64,000 nt of DNA from Chryseobacterium sp. MEBOG06. Its GTDB lineage: Bacteria > Bacteroidota > Bacteroidia > Flavobacteriales > Weeksellaceae. Below the pieces are notes generated by a model. It did not search any database and was not told where the DNA came from. It saw only the letters and a list, made by a program, of their open reading frames with translations. The stretch is taken from assembly GCF_021869765.1 (NCBI RefSeq), contig NZ_CP084580.1, positions 248,001-312,000 of the forward strand, given 5' to 3'. Below are positions 33,182 to 42,109 of this stretch, piece after piece (position 1 is the stretch's first letter; every line of letters begins with the position of its first letter). Both the position numbers and the translations under genes were made by a program.

Positions 33182-34180
33182 TTATGCTTTTAATTTTATT
33201 TTTAAGTAACGGGTTATTTTTTTCTCTACGAAATAATACAACAATGCAGCCACTATAATCACCAGAATAATTTTAAGAAGGAAAAAAGGGATATTAAGAT
33301 AACCTTCGATTTTCATTTTTTTTAAAATAATTCCCACAAAAGGATGTGAGAGATATAACGAGTAGGAAATATCCCCGAGGAAAATTAAAAATTTATTTCC
33401 CTTAAAATGAAATACATAATCAAAACTTAGGAAAGAAAAGACAAATAAAGAGATAATGGCCAGTTTTATCATGTCATTATCAATAGGGATAATGCTAAGT
33501 AAAACCAGTATAAAAGAACCTATTCCTGCCACAGACAGTAATGCTGCCAAATTTTTTGAAACAGTGACTTTATTGAGCAAGAGTGCGAAGAGGATCCCCA
33601 CTACAAAATAAAGATTCAGAGAATGGGTGGCCATTTTGAGGTAGGGACTTTCAAACCTGAAAAAATACCCAATAACAGAGGTTAGGATGAAAAAAGCCAC
33701 AATAAAATAATATCTCTTTTCTTTAAAGAATAACGAAAGTCCAAATATGAGATAAAAGAACATCTCAAAATTTAACGACCAGCCCAAAAAAAGTACAGGA
33801 AAATCTTTTTTTGTAGGAATAAACAACAGCGAATGGATGAGCTCATAAAGTCCCTGCCCATGAAAATATAGCAGGAAGCTTCCTCCGGGTATCATGGCTG
33901 CCAATGTCAGCAGATAATACAGAGGAACAATCCTTATGATCCTTCTTTTATAAAAAAGAGTTATCTGCTGAAAAGGTTTGGAGCTGAAATTTATTTTTTG
34001 AGTAGTGAAAGCCATTATAAACCCGCTGATAATAAAGAACACAGGAACTCCTATACTTCCTTTACTGAACAATATTTCTCCCATGTTCAGATCCGGGAAA
34101 TTGATGGTATCACGAAAGTGGAAACAGCATACTAATAATGCTGAGATCCCCCTTAATATCTGCAGGTTGTTGAGTTTCAT
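33182..34180 (-). CDS. Acyltransferase 3 family membrane protein
   Basis: 332 residues with about ten hydrophobic segments. LRGISALLVCCFHFRD carries the catalytic-type His, and PVFFIISGFIMAFTTQ is the second family motif. It is the second AT3 of the locus, in addition to the four beta-helix enzymes and the PglD-like one. It presumably O-acylates the polysaccharide on the periplasmic side. It ends in a basic, membrane-following segment (YFVEKKITRYLKIKLK). Confidence 0.88.
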   Translation of the reverse strand: MKLNNLQILRGISALLVCCFHFRDTINFPDLNMGEILFSKGSIGVPVFFIISGFIMAFTTQKINFSSKPFQQITLFYKRRIIRIVPLYYLLTLAAMIPGGSFLLYFHGQGLYELIHSLLFIPTKKDFPVLFLGWSLNFEMFFYLIFGLSLFFKEKRYYFIVAFFILTSVIGYFFRFESPYLKMATHSLNLYFVVGILFALLLNKVTVSKNLAALLSVAGIGSFILVLLSIIPIDNDMIKLAIISLFVFSFLSFDYVFHFKGNKFLIFLGDISYSLYLSHPFVGIILKKMKIEGYLNIPFFLLKIILVIIVAALLYYFVEKKITRYLKIKLKA

Positions 34181-34194
34181 AATTGATAATGAAC

Positions 34195-35022
34195 TTATTT
34201 TTTTAAAATCTTTTTAACAATAAGCCCCATCACAAAAGGAACACGCGCAATATTATGCTGCAATGTCTTAAAACGGTCTATGGTAAACCTCGTATCTTCA
34301 GTCATTCCATATTCTGAGAAATCAACTTCTGGTACTGCTTTATGTTTAAAGGTTACATTCATCAGGTTGTATTGATGGATAATCTGTATGTACATTTCCT
34401 TACTGTCTTCCACAGAGAAATTTTCATAATGACGGTAACTGTTATGGGCCCTTTCTTTCAACATGGTTTTAAAATTGTCCACACTTTCCGCTAAGCTTAC
34501 AAACGGATTTACGACTGCATTATATACATTTACCACTGCTTTACGGCCCGGCAGCATAGTAAGCTGATAACCTCTTCTTAAATCAATCACCAGATCATGA
34601 ATCGGTTTGAAGTGCTCCTGTACCGTTTTTATATAGTCCTGATGAAGCATATCATCGTTATCCAGTTCACTGGTAATAACAAATTTTGTATCCGGAGTAA
34701 AGAATTGTGGAATGACCTCTACGGCTTTAGTTTTCATCACATCAAAATCCTCTACAAATACCGCTTTGAAAATAGGATATTCTGTTTCTATTTCTTTTAT
34801 GATTTTTCTGAATTTATCAGAAGTATTTGTATCGAAAAATGTTAACCAGACATAATTTTGGTTGGTCTGATTTTTATAAGAAGGAAGTACATAGGTTCTG
34901 AATAATTTGAAACGGTCATCCAGCCATTCTTCTGTAAGGGGTTTAAAGCCTGATCGGGTCTCGTTCCAGCCTTTTGTGGGAACATTGAATCTTGTCATGA
35001 TAACGTGTACAAACTGACTCAT
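34195..35022 (-). CDS. Putative rhamnosyltransferase-family glycosyltransferase
   Basis: 275 residues. VHVIMTRFNVPTKGWNETRSG and the central TSELDNDDMLHQDYI match the Rhamno_transf family (PF11316-like) of putative sugar transferases; the DNDD motif is the probable metal site. Since no rmlC/rmlD is seen in the window, the actual sugar may not be rhamnose. It overlaps the next upstream GT2 by 4 nt (ATGA). Confidence 0.78.
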   Translation of the reverse strand: MSQFVHVIMTRFNVPTKGWNETRSGFKPLTEEWLDDRFKLFRTYVLPSYKNQTNQNYVWLTFFDTNTSDKFRKIIKEIETEYPIFKAVFVEDFDVMKTKAVEVIPQFFTPDTKFVITSELDNDDMLHQDYIKTVQEHFKPIHDLVIDLRRGYQLTMLPGRKAVVNVYNAVVNPFVSLAESVDNFKTMLKERAHNSYRHYENFSVEDSKEMYIQIIHQYNLMNVTFKHKAVPEVDFSEYGMTEDTRFTIDRFKTLQHNIARVPFVMGLIVKKILKK

Positions 35023-35840
35023 CTGAATAAATTTATTAAAAAGTTATATATTTTGTATGGTTTACTGCTGTATATTTTCTCCAGTTTTTTCTCATAGAAA
35101 GTTTTTCTGTTTAACAGAGAAATATAACTGGGAAAAAACTCATGAAACAGTGCTTTGTGTTTTTCATATACCGTATTATAGGTGATTTCTTTTTTATCGT
35201 TATTCTTTATAACATCATTATTTCTGGAGCTGACAGCATGAGATCTATAGTTGAATACAGGATAATCAATCTTGGTAATAGGAAGGTCAGGATGAGACGA
35301 AATAAGCTGGATCCAGAATTCCCAATCTTCGAATCCATAGATAAGATTTTCATCATAAATGATCCCTTCGTCAAAATATTTTTTGGGGAACATTGAGGTA
35401 CAAAATAGTTTATTTTGAAGCAGTAGTTCTTTAAGACTGAATTTTTCCTGTAAACTGGATGTTGTATTAGTGTGACCAAAGAAAATTGTATCCGAAAATA
35501 CGATCAATGTTTCTTTATTTTTTTCAAATACTTCCAGCATTTTTTCCAAAGCCAGGGGGTTAAAGGTATCATCTGCATCCAAAGGCAAAATATAATCTCC
35601 TGTAGCGGATTTTATACCTTTGTTTCTGGCGCTGGATACTCCTTTGTTCTCCTGACGAATATAGTGTATTTTATCACTTATCAATTTTGAAGCTATACTT
35701 GCAGTATCATCAGTAGAACCATCATCCACGATAATACATTCCCAATTGGTATAGGTTTGCTCTTTAATGGATTGTATACATTCTTCCAGGTATTTTGCAT
35801 GATTAAAACTGGGAACAATGATGGAAACTTTATTTGTCAT
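35019..35840 (-). CDS. Glycosyltransferase family 2
   Basis: 273 residues, GT-A fold. VSIIVPSFNHAKYLEECIQSI at the start, LPLDADDTFNPLALEKM as the metal motif, and GFEDWEFWIQLISS as the acceptor-side motif. It is in a tight run of minus-strand genes: 4-nt overlap with the Rhamno_transf gene downstream and 16 nt after the epimerase upstream. Confidence 0.9.
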   Translation of the reverse strand: MTNKVSIIVPSFNHAKYLEECIQSIKEQTYTNWECIIVDDGSTDDTASIASKLISDKIHYIRQENKGVSSARNKGIKSATGDYILPLDADDTFNPLALEKMLEVFEKNKETLIVFSDTIFFGHTNTTSSLQEKFSLKELLLQNKLFCTSMFPKKYFDEGIIYDENLIYGFEDWEFWIQLISSHPDLPITKIDYPVFNYRSHAVSSRNNDVIKNNDKKEITYNTVYEKHKALFHEFFPSYISLLNRKTFYEKKLEKIYSSKPYKIYNFLINLFR

Positions 35841-35856
35841 TAAGTATGTTTTTACT

Positions 35857-36525
35857 TTATAAATAGGCTGAAAATAATTTTTTTAAATAGTCTTCAGAAG
35901 AAATTCCTCTAAAAAAAGATTCCGTAAGAGGATTGAATTCAATATTATAGTACGAACCTTCATCAATATTCTCATACATCGCTTTTTTTTCTAAATAGCC
36001 TTCAAGCTGAAGCAGAATTTCAGACAATGAATACTGATAAGGGTAAGTGAGATTGATGATTTCATTATTGAATTCATCAATATAACGTTCCGCAAATAAA
36101 GCGATATCATCTGTACCAATAAGGATTCTTCTGGCATTGGTGTGAATGGTAAACTTATTTCCGGACAGGATTGAATTTTTCAGGAAGTTAATTAAAGTGT
36201 TTGGATTTCCTCCATGGCCTACTGCATTTCCAACCCTGAAAATGATAAAATTCTTACAGTGCTCTGCAATCCATTTTTCAGCGTTAAGTTTATGAATAAC
36301 ATACGGACTGTTTTTCTTAGTGGGGTCATAAATGCTGCAGGTGGAAAAATAGATCAGTTTTTTATCTGAAAATTCTTTAACAGTAGATTGTAAAAGAGAG
36401 ATTTCCCTTTCAAATTCAGCCGGATTTTTTTCCAGAGAGTTTGATACCCCGGATGCGAAAAAAATTACATCTCCTCTGTCATAAGGTCTTACAGCATTTG
36501 CCAGAATTCCATTACCAATAATCAT
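35857..36525 (-). CDS. NAD-dependent epimerase/dehydratase family protein (short)
   Basis: 222 residues, shorter than the usual ~300. The Rossmann start is MIIGNGILANAV, a GxGxxA variant. YFSTCSIYDPTKKNSPYVIHKLNAEKW shows the catalytic YxxxK (YVIHK). The protein looks complete, ending in ISSEDYLKKLFSAYL. It probably modifies a nucleotide sugar, or is a reductase of an activated sugar in this locus. Exact reaction cannot be told. Confidence 0.75.
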   Translation of the reverse strand: MIIGNGILANAVRPYDRGDVIFFASGVSNSLEKNPAEFEREISLLQSTVKEFSDKKLIYFSTCSIYDPTKKNSPYVIHKLNAEKWIAEHCKNFIIFRVGNAVGHGGNPNTLINFLKNSILSGNKFTIHTNARRILIGTDDIALFAERYIDEFNNEIINLTYPYQYSLSEILLQLEGYLEKKAMYENIDEGSYYNIEFNPLTESFFRGISSEDYLKKLFSAYL

Positions 36526-36551
36526 ATACTTTTTTGTCTAATTAAGGGGTA

Positions 36552-37397
36552 TTATAAATACTTAAAGATTTTAAATAATCCCAGTTGATCACCCAATTTT
36601 GCCCATTTTGATTTTTTAACCTGATCCAGTTTATGGAGTACCTTTTCATACTTTCCTTTGGAAACATACCTTTCAAGAAAAAGATCTTCAATATTGATAT
36701 TCCTTCTTTCTGCCATTTTGATCATGGCTACCCAGTGCCAGAAGACTGCCTTATCTTCATTTGTGGTGGTGGAAATTCCATTCTTATGAATTCTGTATAA
36801 GTATAAATCTTCATCTATATATTTTACAGGTGCTGTTTCGCACATTTTCATATACCAGTCTTTGTCTTCAGCAATCTTTAAAAAGGGATCAATACCTGAT
36901 GTTTTTTCGTAAACATTCTTCTTTAAAGTAGCAAAGCTTGAAATTTCTCCTCTGAAATTATAGTAGGATTGATCTAATTCTGTTATTTGCTTTGCTTTAT
37001 GTACGGATTTAGGCTGAAGGTGTTCATCACAAAATACCAGATTAGAATACACAAGACCTGCTTCTGGATGTTCTGCATGGGTTTTTAAAACAATTTCCAA
37101 GGCATAGGGAACTAAAGCATCATCAGGATCCAGGAATCCGCATATAGGAGATCCGGCAAGGCTGATCAGTCTTTTTTTTGTATATCCTATTCCTTTATTT
37201 TCTTCATTTTGATAGATTCTAAACCTTGGGTCATCTCCAATGATATTTTTTATAATCTCCAAAGAATGATCGGTTGATCCATCATCCAGAATAATTGTTT
37301 CCCAGTCTGTTTCAGTCTGGGCTACTAAGCTTTGAAAACATTCTTCAAAAAAGTGCCCGTTGTTATAATTGGCGATCAGTACACTGAATTTACTCAT
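36552..37397 (-). CDS. Glycosyltransferase family 2
   Basis: 281 residues. FSVLIANYNNGHFFEECFQSL and CGFLDPDDALVPYAL define the donor site. The whole protein is similar to the GT2 at 29576 over its length (shared EDxDxYxKM and LYRIHKNGIS regions), so this is a duplicated pair that may use different acceptors. Two nt separate it from the WbsX gene upstream. Confidence 0.9.
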   Translation of the reverse strand: MSKFSVLIANYNNGHFFEECFQSLVAQTETDWETIILDDGSTDHSLEIIKNIIGDDPRFRIYQNEENKGIGYTKKRLISLAGSPICGFLDPDDALVPYALEIVLKTHAEHPEAGLVYSNLVFCDEHLQPKSVHKAKQITELDQSYYNFRGEISSFATLKKNVYEKTSGIDPFLKIAEDKDWYMKMCETAPVKYIDEDLYLYRIHKNGISTTTNEDKAVFWHWVAMIKMAERRNINIEDLFLERYVSKGKYEKVLHKLDQVKKSKWAKLGDQLGLFKIFKYL

Positions 37398-37399
37398 TC

Positions 37400-38515
37400 T
37401 TATTTGTATTTATTCAATATTTTTTTTAATGCTTTCAAATATCCGAAACCATACTTTCTGTCTGGTTCCAGAATGTTGCCTTCTGCCCACTCGTTCCAGG
37501 ATTTAACAATCAGGAACTGTTCCGGATATTCATTTTTGCCTTCAAGATATTTGACCGCTTTTTCTACTTGCTGCTCAAATAATTCCGGAGAGTTGTTGGT
37601 CAATATGATTCCATTATAACCGCTTCGGGGAGTGTTATCCCAGTTAGGTAAAATGCAGGGGTAAGTGGGTACATTGCTTTCTTCAAATTCTAAGTCGCTG
37701 ACTACTGCATTTGCATCCTGCATTCTTACTTTAGGCTGCTCTTTTTTCTTAAGTCCTACCAAGCCCTTTATTCTGTTTTTGTAATATTGGGAATGGGAGA
37801 TATATTCTTTTTTTTGGATGTGCGGGTTCCACGCTTTATGAAATGCATTAGAAATTTTACCATCATATCCTATAGCTTGAAAGTCGATGTCATCACGAAG
37901 TTTATTGGACGCCATAATATACAAGCCGTCAAATCCGTTTTTCTTCGCCAGTTCTCTGAATTTTGAGATATAGTAAGGATCTCCTTCATTTAAATGATTA
38001 GCATCATAGATGATAAAAACAGGTTTGTTATCTACTTTTATATATCTTTCATCTTTGAAGAAAGGTAAAAGATATTCAAAATGGGCAATCAGATCCTGCT
38101 CATCAGGATATTCCTGCTTGACCAGTATTTTTTCAGAAAGGCCGTGCCATATTCCGGACCAGGTTTCATTAGCCCAGCAAAAACAAAACGGGAAGTCTGG
38201 TTTTCCGGATTTCAAAACATCATTGGCTACCCTTTCTAATAGCTGTTTACCATTTCCGAACCAGTAGTGATAATAGATAAAACCATGCACACCATATTCT
38301 TTAGCCATTTGAGCCTGTTGTTCTCTTACTTCCGGAACACGCAGATCATAATATCCAAGGTCTGCAGGATATATAGGCTGCTCATGTCCTTCAAATAAAG
38401 GTTTGGCTTTTCCTACATTAGTCCATTCAGTGAATCCTTTACCCCACCATTCATCATTTTCGGGAACAGGGTGGTATTGTGGAAGATAAAAGGCAATGGG
38501 CTTTATTTTTTTCAT
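37400..38515 (-). CDS. WbsX-family protein (glycoside hydrolase 99-like domain)
   Basis: 371 residues. PIAFYLPQYHPVPENDEWWGKGFTEW and HGFIYYHYWFGNGKQLLERV are the diagnostic start, and SWNEWAEGNILEPDRKYGFG is the end signature of WbsX/Glyco_tran_WbsX proteins, common in O-antigen and capsule loci. Some are annotated as glycosyltransferases; the fold is that of GH99-type endo-acting enzymes. No signal peptide, so it acts in the cytoplasm. Confidence 0.9.
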   Translation of the reverse strand: MKKIKPIAFYLPQYHPVPENDEWWGKGFTEWTNVGKAKPLFEGHEQPIYPADLGYYDLRVPEVREQQAQMAKEYGVHGFIYYHYWFGNGKQLLERVANDVLKSGKPDFPFCFCWANETWSGIWHGLSEKILVKQEYPDEQDLIAHFEYLLPFFKDERYIKVDNKPVFIIYDANHLNEGDPYYISKFRELAKKNGFDGLYIMASNKLRDDIDFQAIGYDGKISNAFHKAWNPHIQKKEYISHSQYYKNRIKGLVGLKKKEQPKVRMQDANAVVSDLEFEESNVPTYPCILPNWDNTPRSGYNGIILTNNSPELFEQQVEKAVKYLEGKNEYPEQFLIVKSWNEWAEGNILEPDRKYGFGYLKALKKILNKYK

Positions 38516-38523
38516 AATCTGTT

Positions 38524-39132
38524 TTATAATGTTTTTATTAATCTGGCAGGAATCCCCGCAATAACAGAGTTTTCAGGAAAGCTTTTGTTGACGACCGCAT
38601 TGGCCCCTATGATAGAATTTTTACCAATGGTCACTCCTGGAAGTATACATACACCTTCACCAATCCAGACATTGTCTTCAATAATTACCGGACCTTTGGA
38701 GTATAATGGCCTCATATCCGGAACTTTTTCCAAATCTTCAGCAGTGATAGTGCCGTGGGAATGATCAGATATATATATTCTGCTCGCCATAAGAACATTG
38801 TTGCCAATGACAATCTTATTGATGGCTCCAATGTGAACATCAGAGTTGCAGATAACATTATCACCAATTATTATTTCAGGAGTGAATATTTCTCCCTGAA
38901 AACGATCCCAGGCCTCAAGTCTTAGGTGGTATAAAGAGCTGAAATTTTTACCTATCGAGATATATTTAGGGTTTTTTATCCAATGATCTTCAGGGATTGC
39001 TGAATTGGCCCCGAATTTCTTAAAACTTTTTTTAGCCCATTCATTCAGCTTGTTTTGCTGGTGAATTTTATAAGCGTTAGAATTCAGTACATCGAACAAA
39101 AAATTTACAATATGTTTTTTAAAAAAATTCAT
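38524..39132 (-). CDS. Left-handed beta-helix acyltransferase
   Basis: 202 residues. Hexapeptide repeats from IIIGDNVICNSDVHIGAINK to IGEGVCILPGVTIGKNSIIGANAVVN. The YISDHSHGTI stretch has the likely catalytic His. It lies between the WbsX gene (8 nt downstream) and the aminotransferase (34 nt upstream). It is one of the sugar O- or N-acyltransferases of the locus. Confidence 0.87.
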   Translation of the reverse strand: MNFFKKHIVNFLFDVLNSNAYKIHQQNKLNEWAKKSFKKFGANSAIPEDHWIKNPKYISIGKNFSSLYHLRLEAWDRFQGEIFTPEIIIGDNVICNSDVHIGAINKIVIGNNVLMASRIYISDHSHGTITAEDLEKVPDMRPLYSKGPVIIEDNVWIGEGVCILPGVTIGKNSIIGANAVVNKSFPENSVIAGIPARLIKTL

Positions 39133-39166
39133 ATTTTTATTATTGAGAAGTGGTACAGTGCTTATG

Positions 39167-40309
39167 TTATTGAGTAAAAAAACTATTAATCAGAGTGATA
39201 ACCTTATTCTGTTCAGTTTCAGATAATTCATAATAAAATGGCAGCCTAAGCAGACAATCTGTGAAATGATCAGAGTTAGGAATATCTATTTCAGGGTTAT
39301 TGGCTAAGAAAAAGTCACTTTTATTTAAACTTAAATAATGGAAAACAGGGTGAATATCCTGAGCTTTTAAATACTGAATGAGATTGGTTCTTTCATCATA
39401 ACTTCTGCAAACAATATAATACATATGAGCATTATTGGTAGCATAGGACGGGATATTGGGTAAAGTAATATACCCCTTTTCCTGTAATGAAGAAAGTCCA
39501 TTCTGATAATTATGCCATATTTCTAATCTTTTTTTCTGAATGATATCGATGTTCTCCAGCTGAGCGTATAAAAAGGCTGATATGATTTCTGATGGCAAAA
39601 ACGATGAGCCAAGATCTACCCAGCCATATTTATTCACTTCACCTCTGAAGAATGCACTTCTGTTAGTTCCTTTTTCACGGATCACTTCAGCCCGGTCAAA
39701 ATACTGAGGATCATTAATGGCCAGCATTCCGCCTTCTCCGGCAATGATATTTTTGGTTTCATGGAAAGAGAAAGCTGCAAAATGGCCTATAGAACCTAAT
39801 GCTTTTCTTGTGCCGTCTGAGAAGGTATAATAACTGTCAATAGCCTGTGCTGCATCTTCTACAACAAACAGATTATGTTTGTGGGCCAGCTGCATGATTT
39901 TTTCCATATCACAAGCTACTCCGGCATAATGTACGGGAATAATAACTTTTGTTTTTTCTGTGATATGTTTTTCTATTTCTACAGGATCTATATTAGGGTT
40001 ATTATGATATGAGTCTACGAATACTATTTTGGCACCACGAAGTGCGAAAGCATTGGCTGAAGAGACAAAGGTATAACTAGGAACAATTACTTCGTCACCA
40101 GGTTCTACATTACACAGAAGAGCTGCCATTTCAAGAGCATCCGTACAAGATGTGGTCATCAGCACTTTTGGAAAATCATATTTTTGCTCAAAGAAATTCT
40201 GACATCTCTTCGTAAACATGCCGTCTCCTGATATTTTACCGCTTTTTACCGCTTCTTCTATATAGGTAAGTTCGTTACCTATAATAAATGGTTTGTTGAA
40301 TGGAATCAT
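39167..40309 (-). CDS. wecE: dTDP-4-keto-6-deoxyglucose aminotransferase (WecE/RffA type)
   Basis: 380 residues, DegT/DnrJ/EryC1 fold I PLP enzyme. MIPFNKPFIIGNELTYIEEAV, TTSCTDALEMAALLCNVEPGDEVIVPSYTF and AAFSFHETKNIIAGEGG (Lys in HETKN binds PLP) match the WecE/RffA subgroup, which makes dTDP-4-amino-4,6-dideoxy-D-galactose (Fuc4N) from dTDP-4-keto-6-deoxyglucose. RmlA and RmlB in the same locus supply that substrate. It is 6 nt from a PglD-like acyltransferase upstream. Symbol used with moderate confidence; a Qui4N-forming enzyme is the alternative. Confidence 0.85.
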   Translation of the reverse strand: MIPFNKPFIIGNELTYIEEAVKSGKISGDGMFTKRCQNFFEQKYDFPKVLMTTSCTDALEMAALLCNVEPGDEVIVPSYTFVSSANAFALRGAKIVFVDSYHNNPNIDPVEIEKHITEKTKVIIPVHYAGVACDMEKIMQLAHKHNLFVVEDAAQAIDSYYTFSDGTRKALGSIGHFAAFSFHETKNIIAGEGGMLAINDPQYFDRAEVIREKGTNRSAFFRGEVNKYGWVDLGSSFLPSEIISAFLYAQLENIDIIQKKRLEIWHNYQNGLSSLQEKGYITLPNIPSYATNNAHMYYIVCRSYDERTNLIQYLKAQDIHPVFHYLSLNKSDFFLANNPEIDIPNSDHFTDCLLRLPFYYELSETEQNKVITLINSFFTQ

Positions 40310-40315
40310 ATTTAT

Positions 40316-40948
40316 TTATTTTATAAATCTTGCAGGATTACCAACATACAATCCTGATGTATCTAAATTTTTTATCACTACAGTCCCTCCTCCTAACTGT
40401 ACCCTCTCCGAGATGTTTATATTGTCAATGACAGTACTGTTTATTCCAAGAACACATTGTTCGGAAATATTTACAAATCCCGCCAGACTTACAGAAGGAG
40501 ATAGAAAACAATAATCTCCTATAGTTGAGTCATGGGCCACAGAACATGAAATATTAACAAGAACGTTATCACCTATTATGACATCCTGATCGATCATGCA
40601 GTTAGGATAGATAATGGTTCCCTGTCCTATTTTTGCTGAAGGATCAACAATGCTTGTTGAATGAATAAATTGATAAAAAGGAATCTTATTTTTAAAATCT
40701 TCAAACACCTGCTTCTTAAATGCTAAGTGTTTGTATCCAATACCAATCACCAGTTCATCAAAAATATCCTGCTGAAAAGAATCATAAACGTTGCTCCTAT
40801 TACCTAATACCGGAAGGTATTTTACAAGACTTCCTTTTTCTTGAAAGTCATCAAAGAAACCCACCACTTTGTCTGCTGTGTCAGTATGAATGTGATGCAG
40901 AATCTGCTGTCCCAGATGACCGGATCCGATTATCGCAATACGTTTCAT
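40316..40948 (-). CDS. PglD/NeuD-like sugar N-acyltransferase
   Basis: 210 residues: a Rossmann-like N-terminal domain (RIAIIGSGHLGQQILHHIH, residues 3-21) then hexapeptide repeats from about 95 (IIYPNCMIDQDVIIGDNVLVN) to the end (GGGTVVIKNL-GNPARFI). SCSVAHDSTIGDYCFLSP provides the catalytic His. This two-domain layout is that of PglD/NeuD, which acetylate the amine of UDP- or dTDP-4-amino sugars. Directly next to a 4-aminotransferase it most likely acylates dTDP-4-amino-4,6-dideoxy sugar. Overlaps the ATP-grasp gene by 4 nt. Confidence 0.88.
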   Translation of the reverse strand: MKRIAIIGSGHLGQQILHHIHTDTADKVVGFFDDFQEKGSLVKYLPVLGNRSNVYDSFQQDIFDELVIGIGYKHLAFKKQVFEDFKNKIPFYQFIHSTSIVDPSAKIGQGTIIYPNCMIDQDVIIGDNVLVNISCSVAHDSTIGDYCFLSPSVSLAGFVNISEQCVLGINSTVIDNINISERVQLGGGTVVIKNLDTSGLYVGNPARFIK

Positions 40949-42069
40949 TTAAAATCAATTTTATGGTCAGACTGATAGATCAAATATCCTGAACGATCGT
41001 TGCTGGAATGTGCTTCCTGCAATGAAGGATTGGTAATTTCTTTTTTTACTATATCTTGGTTTTCTATATCATCAGAAAAGAGAGGAAGTAAGTATTCAGT
41101 ATTCTTTGACAAAAAATAGACTCCTGAATATTTTTCTGACTTTATAGGTGTGGGAAAAGTGAACTGGTTTAAGGCGATATCTGTTACAGCCTGTAAATAA
41201 TCAAAGCCTGTAGATAGTTCTACAAGATCTGATCCAATAAAATCACCTCCCATTCTGCTTCCAATTTCAATGGGATATACTTTTCCTTTATCGGTTATAA
41301 TTAACTCTACATGAGAAGCTCCATTTTCAACTTTTGTTACCGCCAGTATTTTATAGGTGATCTCATGTATTTTATTTTTAATATCTTCAGATAATGTTGA
41401 TGGCTGATGGTGGGCAAGCTCTACAAAATAGGGTGCTTTGGTTATTTCTTTATCAGTAATTGTTATGATTTTATGCTCGCCTTTCCAGCTAATTGTTTCG
41501 ACACTTACTTCTTTGCCCGTTATAAATTCTTCCACCACGCAAGTCTTGCTAAATGAGTATCCGACGGCATTTTCAATAGCTTCCTTGGTGCCCTCGGGAG
41601 AATCTATTTTTATGACTCCCAGACTTCCTGACCTGTCAGCAGGTTTTATAATTAAGGGATAACTAAATAAATCAAAATCCTTTTCATTGAATGTTGAGAC
41701 ACTGGTAGATCTGGGAGAGTCAATGCCATGTTCTTCAAAACATTTTCTCATTAATGATTTATTGGTAGTGAGTAAAGAACATTCTATGCTGTTGCCTACC
41801 AGTTTTAAATTATCAGCAACATACGCTATTACAGGAATGCAGATATCCGTTGCTATTGTCAATATACCATCAATGTTAATCTCTTTGCATTTTCTAAGAA
41901 TAGCTTCTTTTTCTAAAACTGAAATATCATAAAAATAATCAGCATATTCTTTACATACTGCTTTTCCATCATCCCAGGCAAAGCAATGTACTTCCAAACC
42001 GTTTTCTTTCGCCTTCTGAACTAAAGGTAATTGTAAATAACTAGCTCCTAATATTGCAATTTTTTTCAT
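40945..42069 (-). CDS. ATP-grasp ligase in amino-sugar gene group
   Basis: 374 residues from MKKIAILGASYLQLPLVQKA; the upstream 22 codons were rejected. ATP-grasp fold: SYPLIIKPADRSGSLGVIKI binds ATP, VVEEFITGKEVSVETISWKG and SHVELIITDKGKVYPIEIGSRMGGDFIG supply Mg-binding Glu and Arg. It forms an amide or acyl-phosphate bond. It overlaps the PglD-like gene by 4 nt and is followed by the aminotransferase, so aminoacylation of the 4-amino sugar is attractive. A carboxylase-like role is the alternative. Confidence 0.82.
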   Translation of the reverse strand: MKKIAILGASYLQLPLVQKAKENGLEVHCFAWDDGKAVCKEYADYFYDISVLEKEAILRKCKEINIDGILTIATDICIPVIAYVADNLKLVGNSIECSLLTTNKSLMRKCFEEHGIDSPRSTSVSTFNEKDFDLFSYPLIIKPADRSGSLGVIKIDSPEGTKEAIENAVGYSFSKTCVVEEFITGKEVSVETISWKGEHKIITITDKEITKAPYFVELAHHQPSTLSEDIKNKIHEITYKILAVTKVENGASHVELIITDKGKVYPIEIGSRMGGDFIGSDLVELSTGFDYLQAVTDIALNQFTFPTPIKSEKYSGVYFLSKNTEYLLPLFSDDIENQDIVKKEITNPSLQEAHSSNDRSGYLIYQSDHKIDFK

Positions 42070-42109
42070 GATTAATAAATTGGAAAGATAATAATTTGTT
42101 CTATTAATA

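Noticed and set aside
34195..35022. Annotating this gene as a true rhamnosyltransferase
   Set aside because: The family is called Rhamno_transf, but no rmlC or rmlD was found in the window, so dTDP-rhamnose supply is unproven here.
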